Assembly (NCBI GenBank): GCA_045805345.1
Contig: JBJMLK010000112.1
Coordinates: forward strand, 1-27,648
From: AC-37 sp045805345
GTDB lineage: Bacteria > Actinomycetota > Thermoleophilia > Solirubrobacterales > Thermoleophilaceae
Length of the DNA stretch: 27,648 bases
Direction of reading: 5' to 3'
Shown piece by piece: positions 15,161 to 21,076 of this stretch; positions within the stretch are counted from its first letter, which is position 1; each line of letters starts with the position of its first letter. The notes below the pieces were generated by a model, which was not told where the DNA came from, ran no database searches, and saw only the letters and a list, made by a program, of their open reading frames with translations. Both the position numbers and the translations under genes were made by a program.

Positions 15161-15210
15161 TCCCTCACTCGGTGGAGTAACTATTTGGACCACTCACGGT
15201 TTGTGAGGGA
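15161..15210 (+). promoter_or_regulatory. Second inverted repeat abutting the DUF192 start codon
   Basis: TCCCTCAC (15161-15168) is repeated inverted as GTGAGGGA (15203-15210), ending at the base before the ATG at 15211. The 34-base interior is AT-rich for this genome. In RNA the right arm, which includes the purine-rich GAGGGA likely used for ribosome binding, would be sequestered. Confidence 0.4.
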
Positions 15211-15585
15211 ATGCTCCACGGCCGGCTGCGCGCCCTCCCCACGAGCCCCGCCGGCGACACGGCGACCGTGCTCCACGCCGAGACCTTCAGATCGCGGCTG
15301 ATGGGGCTCGCGCTGGTCAGGCCGAGCCAGCTGCCCAGCGGGCACGCGCTGCTGCTCCAGCCGTGCTCCTCGATCCACACGTTCGGGATGCGGTTCCCGA
15401 TCGACGTGGCGTTCGCCGACTCCGATGGCAACGTCCTGCGGGTGATCCGTGGCGTGCCGCCGCGCAAGGTCAGGCGCTGCCCGAACGCGGCCGTCGCGCT
15501 CGAGGCGCACGCCGGCGAGCTCGGCCGCTTCCTGCTCGATGGGCGCGGCGCCGGCTCGCGGCTCGTGGTGCAGCCGGCGGCGTGA
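15211..15585 (+). CDS. DUF192-family protein
   Basis: A 124-residue protein of the DUF192 family. Family marks are the N-terminal AETFRSRLMGLALVRP (about 24-39), the core CSSIHTFGMRFPIDVAF (52-68) and the closing strands GRFLLDGRGAG and SRLVVQP. The fold is a small beta barrel, usually exported or membrane-linked in other bacteria; no signal peptide is visible here, so this one may be cytosolic. Function is unknown. Purine-rich GAGGGA directly before the ATG leaves an unusually short ribosome binding spacing, and the inverted repeat there may control access. It converges on holB with a gap of 6 bases. Confidence 0.8.
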   Translation: MLHGRLRALPTSPAGDTATVLHAETFRSRLMGLALVRPSQLPSGHALLLQPCSSIHTFGMRFPIDVAFADSDGNVLRVIRGVPPRKVRRCPNAAVALEAHAGELGRFLLDGRGAGSRLVVQPAA

Positions 15586-15591
15586 GGCGGC

Positions 15592-16725
15592 TCAGCCGGC
15601 CGCGCCCACCAGCCGGGCGAGCCTGAGCGAGAGCGCCGTGAGCGCGAGCTCCTCCGTCACGTTCAGCTCGAGCGACAGCCGTGCGTCCTCGCAACGCTCG
15701 ACGGCCAGGCGAAGGCGCCGGGCGTCGCGCCCGCGCGCCGCGTCGGCGAGCTGAGGCGAGCGGTCGCTGGCCAGCACGGCGGCGTCCGCCCCCTCGGCCA
15801 GGCATACGAGATCGCGGAATGAGATCGCCGCGAGCTCGAGTCCCAGGTCGAGCACCTCGGTGCGGGCACGCCGGCCGTCGCGCTTGGCCGCCTCGTCGAA
15901 CTCGCGCTCGAGCGCGCTCCGGTCACGGCCGCGCGGCTCGAGCTCGAGTCGCTCCTTCGCCGCCCGCGCCACCTCGTCCTCGGCGGCCACCCGGCGGGCC
16001 TCCGCGCGCTCGAGCAGCGGCGCCCACGGCTCGCCCTCCCGCGGATCGCGCGCCTCGCCCGCGAGCGCCGCGCGCACCAGCGCCTCGACGTCGTCGCCCA
16101 GCGCGCGGCCCTCGTCTGAGGCGAGGAAGCGCGCGCGGGTGAGGTTGCCGAGCGCGAGCCGGCCGCAGGCGCCGGCGCTCACCGGGTCGACGCCCTCCTC
16201 CTCGAGGATCGCGGCGAGGCGCTCGGCGGGCAGGGGGTCGAAGCGCACGAGCTGGCAGCGCGAGACCACGGTCTCCAGTACCTGGCCGAGGGCGTCGGTG
16301 AGCAGGATCAGGTGCACGTAGGACGCCGGCTCCTCGAGCGTCTTCAGCATCCGGTTGGCCACCTCGTCGTTCATCGTGTCGGCGCGCTCGAGCACGAACA
16401 CGCGACGCGACGCCTCGAACGGCGTGCGCGTGGCGGCCGCCACCACCGGCTCGTCCACGTCGCTGACCCGCATGACGTGCGCACCGGTGGGCCGCACCCA
16501 GGTGAGGTCGGGATGCGTGCCCGCGTGGACCCGAGCGCGCGCGGCGTCCGGGTCCGGCTCGCCCTCGGCGAGGAGCTCGGCGGCCAGCGCACGCGCGGCG
16601 GTGCGCTTGCCGGTGCCCGGCGGGCCGTGGAACAGATACGCGTGCGAGGGGGCGCCCGCCTCGAGCGCCGCGCCCAGCACCATCCGTGCGTGCGGGTGGT
16701 CCTCGGTGCCGGTGAGGGCGCTCAC
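15592..16725 (-). CDS. holB: DNA polymerase III delta' subunit
   Basis: A 377-residue clamp-loader AAA+ protein. Walker A is GPPGTGKRT (34-42); the Walker B/sensor region is RRVFVLERADTMNDEVANRMLKTLEEP with the typical LKTLEEP; SRCQLVRFDPL carries the SRC motif of clamp loaders. The usual Cys4 zinc module between Walker A and the HPD motif is missing: the segment EGEPDPDAARARVHAGTHPDL has no Cys, though HPDL remains. The C-terminal third is helical with a charged region (about 245-300). The GTG start overlaps the tmk stop (GTGA), the common tmk-holB arrangement. It loads the sliding clamp with DnaX and HolA in the cytosol. The missing zinc module does not touch the ATPase core, so the protein should still work. 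Confidence 0.88.
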   Translation of the reverse strand: MSALTGTEDHPHARMVLGAALEAGAPSHAYLFHGPPGTGKRTAARALAAELLAEGEPDPDAARARVHAGTHPDLTWVRPTGAHVMRVSDVDEPVVAAATRTPFEASRRVFVLERADTMNDEVANRMLKTLEEPASYVHLILLTDALGQVLETVVSRCQLVRFDPLPAERLAAILEEEGVDPVSAGACGRLALGNLTRARFLASDEGRALGDDVEALVRAALAGEARDPREGEPWAPLLERAEARRVAAEDEVARAAKERLELEPRGRDRSALEREFDEAAKRDGRRARTEVLDLGLELAAISFRDLVCLAEGADAAVLASDRSPQLADAARGRDARRLRLAVERCEDARLSLELNVTEELALTALSLRLARLVGAAG

Positions 16726-17336
16726 GCCGGCGCCGCCTCGGCGCGCGCCGCGCTCACGATCGCGAGGACGTCCGCCGCCACGGAGTCCGCCGGGCGGTCG
16801 GCATCGACGCGCCTGAAGCGCCCGGGCTCGGCCTCAGCCAGCCGCTCGTACGCGGCCGCGACCTTCCGCTGGAGCTCGTCGCCCTCGCCCTCGAAGCGAT
16901 CCGTCTCGCCGCTCCGCCGCAGCGCCGCGGCCGGATCGATCGCCAGGAGGATCGTCAGGTCCGGGACGAGCCCGGCTGTCGCGAGCCGGTTGATCTCCCG
17001 GACCTCGTCGATCCCCAGGCCGCGCCCGGCGCCCTGGTAGGCGAGGGAGGAGTCGAGGAAACGGTCGCACACCACGGTCCTGCCCGCCTCGAGGGCCGGG
17101 CGGATCACCTCGCGGCAGAGCTCCGCGCGCGCCGCCGCGAAGAGCAGGGCCTCGGCCTCCGGGCCGATCGCGGTGGCCGGGTCCTTGAGGATCTCGCGCA
17201 CGCGCTCGCCCACGGCGGTGCCTCCCGGCTCGCGAACGGCGACCGCCTCCTCGCCGAGCGCCTCGACCAGCCGGCGCGCCTGGCTCGTCTTCCCGGCGCG
17301 GTCGATGCCCTCGAACGTGACGAACAGACCGGCCAT
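16722..17336 (-). CDS. tmk: Thymidylate kinase
   Basis: A 204-residue dTMP kinase, converting dTMP to dTDP with ATP for DNA synthesis. The P-loop is EGIDRAGKTSQ (9-19). REPGGTAVGE (35-44) binds the nucleotide, CDRFLDSSLAYQG (90-102) is the DR(Y/F) dTMP site, and RSGETDRFE (141-149) is the lid. Length and order of motifs are normal. The ATG at 17336 starts directly with the first beta strand. Its stop overlaps the holB start, so the pair is translationally coupled. It diverges from the epimerase gene across 55 bases. Confidence 0.93.
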   Translation of the reverse strand: MAGLFVTFEGIDRAGKTSQARRLVEALGEEAVAVREPGGTAVGERVREILKDPATAIGPEAEALLFAAARAELCREVIRPALEAGRTVVCDRFLDSSLAYQGAGRGLGIDEVREINRLATAGLVPDLTILLAIDPAAALRRSGETDRFEGEGDELQRKVAAAYERLAEAEPGRFRRVDADRPADSVAADVLAIVSAARAEAAPA

Positions 17337-17377
17337 GCCGCGACGGTACCAGGGGCGGAGGCGGTGCCAGGCGTGAG

Positions 17378-17383
17378 TAGGAT
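17378..17383 (+). promoter_or_regulatory. Candidate -10 element for a leaderless epimerase mRNA
   Basis: TAGGAT is followed by exactly 8 bases and the GTG at 17392. There is no Shine-Dalgarno sequence in between. The same arrangement occurs before nrdJ. No clear -35 element is seen. Confidence 0.4.
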
Positions 17384-17391
17384 CGCCAGTC

Positions 17392-18318
17392 GTGCGTGCC
17401 CTCGTAACCGGCGGAGCCGGCTTCATCGGCTCCAATCTCGTCGACGCCCTCGTGGCGCGCGACCACGAGGTGACGGTCGTCGACGACCTCTCGACGGGCA
17501 AGCGGGAGAACCTCGACGCCGCGCTCGCCGCGGGTGCCGAGCTGGTCGAGGCCGACGTCCGCGACGCCGCCGCCATGCGCGAGGTCTTCGGGCGCGCGAA
17601 GCCCAAGGCGGTCTTCCACCTGGCGGCCCAGATCGACGTCCGCAAGTCGACCGCCGATCCGGCTTGGGATGCCGGGATCAACGTCGGCGGCACGATCAAC
17701 GTGCTCGACGCCGCGCGCGAGAGCGGGGCCCGACGGGTGGTCAACACCTCGACCGGCGGCGCCGTATACGGCGAGGGGCAGATCATTCCCGCGCCCGAGA
17801 GCCACCCGGTCGCGCCCGAGGCGCCGTACGGGCAGTCGAAGTTCGCCGCCGAGGGCTACTGCGAGCTGTTCAGGCGCCTCTACGGGCTGTCCACGGTGTC
17901 GCTCCGCTACGGCAACGTCTACGGCCCGCGCCAGGACCCGCTCGGCGAGGCCGGCGTGATCGCGATCTTCTGCGGCCGGCTGCTCGCCAAGGAGCGCCCC
18001 GTGGTCTTCGGCGACGGCCTCCAGACGCGTGACTACGTGCACGTCGACGACGTGGTGGCGGCCAACCTCGCGGCGATCGAGTCGGACGCGGTCGGGGCGT
18101 TCAACATCGGTACCGGCGTGGAGACGAGCGTGCTCCAGCTCGTGGAGGCGCTGGCGCCCCTCGCGGAGGCGCCGTTCGAGGCCGACCACCGCCCCGCGCG
18201 CCCCGGCGAGGTGCAGCGGATCGCGCTCGACTGCACGCGAGCCGGCGAGGAGCTCGGCTGGGAGGCGCGCGTGCGGCTCGACGACGGCCTCACGCAGACG
18301 CTCGAGTCGGTGCGCTGA
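17392..18318 (+). CDS. NAD-dependent nucleotide-sugar epimerase, GalE-like
   Basis: A 308-residue short-chain dehydrogenase of the extended type. The NAD-binding GGAGFIG is at 7-13, Asp31-Asp32 follow the second strand, HLAAQIDV is at 76-83, and the catalytic set is Ser/Thr 120-121 with Tyr146 and Lys150 in YGQSK. LRYGNVYGPRQDP and RDYVHVDDV are family motifs of UDP-glucose 4-epimerases and related sugar epimerases or dehydratases. The length is close to the compact actinobacterial GalE-like proteins (about 310-320 residues). The exact sugar cannot be read from sequence. It is the first gene of a tight five-gene chain, and its stop overlaps the ATG of the next gene. Confidence 0.87.
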   Translation: MRALVTGGAGFIGSNLVDALVARDHEVTVVDDLSTGKRENLDAALAAGAELVEADVRDAAAMREVFGRAKPKAVFHLAAQIDVRKSTADPAWDAGINVGGTINVLDAARESGARRVVNTSTGGAVYGEGQIIPAPESHPVAPEAPYGQSKFAAEGYCELFRRLYGLSTVSLRYGNVYGPRQDPLGEAGVIAIFCGRLLAKERPVVFGDGLQTRDYVHVDDVVAANLAAIESDAVGAFNIGTGVETSVLQLVEALAPLAEAPFEADHRPARPGEVQRIALDCTRAGEELGWEARVRLDDGLTQTLESVR

Positions 18319-18500
18319 TGGCCATAGCGATCGTGCTGCTCACGCTCGGGATCGTGGTCCTCGGCACGGCCCTCGCGTGGGCGCTGGGCTGGGCGGGAGC
18401 CGCGCGCGGAACGCGGCTCGGCGAGTCGTTCCTCGAGGCCGGGCAGCGCACGCAGGATGGCCTCGCAGAGTTCTTCGAATGGCTGCGGCTGGGGCGCTGA
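18318..18500 (+). CDS. One-helix small membrane protein, unknown
   Basis: A 60-residue protein whose ATG shares a base with the epimerase stop (TGATG). Residues 3-26 form one strong hydrophobic helix (IVLLTLGIVVLGTALAWALGW), followed by an amphipathic, polar tail with RGTRLGESFLEAGQRTQDG and ending FFEWLRLGR. The start-stop overlap and position between two enzymes argue that it is real. I do not recognise a family. It could anchor the radical SAM enzyme or the epimerase at the membrane; a role as modified peptide cannot be excluded but has no direct support. Confidence 0.5.
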   Translation: MAIAIVLLTLGIVVLGTALAWALGWAGAARGTRLGESFLEAGQRTQDGLAEFFEWLRLGR

Positions 18501-19936
18501 GGCCCGCCGCCGTGTCGGTTGCGGAGGCCGCCGCGCACGCCGGCTCGCTGTACGACGAGCTCGACCTAGATGCGCTTCCGCCGCAGCTCCGCCGCAACAG
18601 CCTCGACTACTACTACCTGAGCGTCTGGCCGGGCCTGGCCCACCTGCCGGAGGTCGAGGCCGTGGCGGCGCCGGCCGGGCCGGTGCGCGCGGCGTACGTG
18701 CACCTGCCGTTCTGCTCCGGTCTGTGCCACTTCTGCAGCTACTTCGTCGTCGTGGCGCGCGACCCCGCCCACGACGATCGGCTCGACCGCTACGTCGACC
18801 TGCTGCTCCTCGAGCTCGACCTCCATCGCGACCGCTGCGAGCTCGACGTCTCGTACCTCTACTTCGGCGGCGGCACGCCCAGCCTGCTCGCGCCGCGTCA
18901 GCTCGATCGGCTCCTGACGGGCTTCGAGGAGATGGGAGTTCTCGGGGAGGGCCTCCTCGGCAGCATCGAGGCGCACCCCGAGCTCTTCGCGGACGCGCCC
19001 CGCGCGCGCTCGTTCCTGGACGTCCTGGACGCTCACGGGATCACCCGCGTCAGCGTGGGGATGGAGAGCGCCGACGACGCGCTGCTGGCGGCCACGAACC
19101 GACGGCACCGGGCGGACGGCGTCGCCGGCGTCGTCGAGCTCCTTCGCGACCGCGGCCTCCTCGTGAACCTCGACCTCATGTACGGGCTGCCCGGGCAGTC
19201 GCTCGAGACCTGGATCGCCTCGCTCCAGGCCGCGCTGGCGCTCGACCCGGACTCGGTCTCCACCTACTTCACGTTCGTCGATCCCGGCACCCGGCTGTGG
19301 CACCAGATCCGGCGCGGCGAGACCGAGCTTCCCGACCACCGGCTCGTCCAGACCCAGCACCTGGCGGCGCAGTCACTGCTCGAGGAGGCGGGCCACCTCG
19401 AGCTGCCCGGGGACTTCTGGTCCGTGCCCGACACCGAGCCGGCAGCCTTCGTGCAGGAGACGCTTCCCTCCGACGCCAGGTCGCTCGGACTGGGCGCGGG
19501 GGCGTACGGGTTCTACGACCGAACGCAGTACTTCAACGAGTTCGGCCTCGGCGCCTACGCGAACCGGCTGCGGCGGCGGGAGGTCCCGGTCTGGCGTGCG
19601 GCCGCGCTCGACGCGCGCCAGAGCCGGTGCCGTGACGTCATGTTCTCGTTCAAGAACGCGCCGCACCTCGACCTCGCGCTGTTCAGCGCGCGTCACGGCA
19701 GCTCGCCGCTCGCCGAGTGGCCAGACGAATTCCGCCGGCTGGAGGAGCTGCGGCTCGTGGACATCGATCGCGACCGCGTCCGGCCCACCGCCAAGGGGCG
19801 ACTCGTGGCCGAGGAGGTCGCCTGCATGTTCGAGCCGGCCGGCCACCACGCCGGCGTGCGCCTCGACGGCGCGCCGCCCCTTGTGCGCCGCCACAACTAC
19901 GCGCCCACCTACTCCGCGCCGGCCGCGCGCGCCTGA
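18479..19936 (+). CDS. HemN-like radical SAM protein (coproporphyrinogen oxidase family, not true HemN)
   Basis: A 485-residue radical SAM enzyme. The 4Fe-4S motif CSGLCHFC gives Cys79, Cys83 and Cys86, preceded by YVHLPF as in HemN/HemW. GGGTPS (130-135), the SAM-binding SVGMES segment and LMYGLPGQ are conserved. The HemN-type C-terminal domain (about 340-440: GLGAGAYGFYDRTQYFNEF) is present. Position 88, where oxygen-independent coproporphyrinogen oxidase has a fourth Cys, is Tyr, so canonical heme synthesis is unlikely. HemN-like relatives include HemW heme chaperones, methyltransferases and cyclopropane-forming enzymes. The ATG at 18479 overlaps the preceding small gene by 22 bases; a GTG at 18512 is an alternative. 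No other heme gene is nearby. Confidence 0.8.
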   Translation: MAAAGALRPAAVSVAEAAAHAGSLYDELDLDALPPQLRRNSLDYYYLSVWPGLAHLPEVEAVAAPAGPVRAAYVHLPFCSGLCHFCSYFVVVARDPAHDDRLDRYVDLLLLELDLHRDRCELDVSYLYFGGGTPSLLAPRQLDRLLTGFEEMGVLGEGLLGSIEAHPELFADAPRARSFLDVLDAHGITRVSVGMESADDALLAATNRRHRADGVAGVVELLRDRGLLVNLDLMYGLPGQSLETWIASLQAALALDPDSVSTYFTFVDPGTRLWHQIRRGETELPDHRLVQTQHLAAQSLLEEAGHLELPGDFWSVPDTEPAAFVQETLPSDARSLGLGAGAYGFYDRTQYFNEFGLGAYANRLRRREVPVWRAAALDARQSRCRDVMFSFKNAPHLDLALFSARHGSSPLAEWPDEFRRLEELRLVDIDRDRVRPTAKGRLVAEEVACMFEPAGHHAGVRLDGAPPLVRRHNYAPTYSAPAARA

Positions 19937-19937
19937 C

Positions 19938-20153
19938 GTGGCGGTGCGGGCGTCGAAGGCCGCGCTGGCGCGCGCCGCCGAGCTGCTGGGGTCCGACCGG
20001 AAGGCCGCGCGCGAGTACCTGCGTCGCGTCCAGGAACGGGTGGGGATGCCGGTGCCGTTCGTGGAGGTCGTGACCGCCATGGAGGACCTGGGGACCGACG
20101 AGCGCCTGCTGGTGGAGCACCTTCGCGAGCACGCGACGCCGCCCGTCGCCTAG
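19938..20153 (+). CDS. Small helical protein, unknown
   Basis: A 71-residue protein starting at a GTG one base after the radical SAM stop and ending one base before the next gene. It is predicted to be helical throughout: SKAALARAAELLGSDRKA, then EYLRRVQERVG, a Pro break at about 38-40, then VEVVTAMEDLGTDERLLVEHL. It has no Cys, no signal peptide and no membrane helix. Codon usage matches its neighbours, with GC-rich third positions. I do not recognise a family. Its tight placement between a radical SAM enzyme and a flavin/F420 oxidoreductase suggests a partner or substrate protein of one of them. Confidence 0.5.
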   Translation: MAVRASKAALARAAELLGSDRKAAREYLRRVQERVGMPVPFVEVVTAMEDLGTDERLLVEHLREHATPPVA

Positions 20154-20154
20154 C

Positions 20155-20976
20155 GTGCGATACGCCGTCTACGCCCCGACGTCCGGCGAGTACGACGTCC
20201 CGGCGCTGGCCGAGCTCGCACGCGGCGCGGAGCGCGCAGGGTGGGCCGGCTTCTTCGTCTGGGACAACCTCATGGCGACCTTCGACGGCTCGAACGTCCT
20301 CGCCGACACCACGGTCGCGCTGACGGCGATCGCGCTCGCGACCGAGCGGCTGCGCTTCGGGGCCATGGTCACGCCGCTGCCGCGCAGGCGTCCCTGGAAG
20401 CTCGCTAAGGAGACGGCGACCCTCGACGTCCTCTCCGGCGGACGCCTCGTGCTCGGGGTCGGCCTCGGCGGCACGTGGGACTTCGCGCCGTTCGGCGAGG
20501 ACGTGCCGCTGCGCACGCGCGGCGATCTCCTGGACGAGGGCCTGGACGTCGTCACCCGCCTGTGGGAGGGCGCGCCGGTCGACCACCGCGGGCGGCACTT
20601 CGCTCTCCAGGGCGCGCGCCTCGTGCCGCGTCCCGTTCAGCGTCCGAGGATCCCGATCTGGTGCGCCGGCTACTGGCCCGGCGGGCGCGCGCTCCGGCGC
20701 GCCGCGCGCTGGGACGGCGTGGCCCCGTTGAGCAGGGACGGCGATTTCCGCGGGCTCAGCCCGAGCGAGCTGCGGCGATGCGTCGACTACGTGATGCGGC
20801 ATCGCCCCACGCGGGACGCGCTCGACGTCGTCCATTTTCAAACCGCCGGCGACCCTGGAGGAACGCCGGAGGAGTACGCGCGGGCCGGCGCGACGTGGTG
20901 GTTCGAGTCGACGTTCCCGCCCGAGGAGGGCCTCGCGGAATTCCGCGCCCGGATCGAGGCTGGGCCGCCGCGCTAG
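20155..20976 (+). CDS. LLM-class flavin/F420-dependent oxidoreductase
   Basis: A 273-residue protein of the luciferase-like monooxygenase superfamily (TIM barrel). Family marks are the N-terminal strand MRYAVYAPT, ELARGAERAGWAGFFVWDN (about 22-40), TERLRFGAMVTPLPRRRPWKLAKETATLDVLSGGR in segments, and GRLVLGVGLGG (99-109). RPVQRPRIPIWCAG matches the central strand. It would use FMN or coenzyme F420 for oxidation or reduction of an organic substrate; the actinobacterial setting makes F420 plausible. It is somewhat shorter than full-length members (about 300-340 residues). The GTG start follows the previous stop by one base, so it belongs to the epimerase/radical SAM chain. Confidence 0.85.
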   Translation: MRYAVYAPTSGEYDVPALAELARGAERAGWAGFFVWDNLMATFDGSNVLADTTVALTAIALATERLRFGAMVTPLPRRRPWKLAKETATLDVLSGGRLVLGVGLGGTWDFAPFGEDVPLRTRGDLLDEGLDVVTRLWEGAPVDHRGRHFALQGARLVPRPVQRPRIPIWCAGYWPGGRALRRAARWDGVAPLSRDGDFRGLSPSELRRCVDYVMRHRPTRDALDVVHFQTAGDPGGTPEEYARAGATWWFESTFPPEEGLAEFRARIEAGPPR

Positions 20977-21062
20977 GGGGCGTTTTCAGGCGGGCGTTCC
21001 GTCCGGCCTACGCGCCACTATCGAATGTCCCCATAAGCCCCGCGAGAGGCCCCCGACAGGCC

Positions 21063-21068
21063 TAGACT
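21063..21068 (+). promoter_or_regulatory. Candidate -10 element for nrdJ
   Basis: TAGACT is followed by 8 bases and the GTG at 21077, the same layout as before the epimerase gene. GGAGAG within the spacer could also serve as a ribosome binding site if transcription starts further upstream. No B12 riboswitch fits in the 100-base gap 20977-21076. Confidence 0.4.
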
Positions 21069-21076
21069 GGAGAGTC

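Noticed and set aside
20977..21076. A cobalamin riboswitch ahead of the B12-dependent reductase
   Set aside because: The gap is only 100 bases and no B12-box-like sequence was seen.
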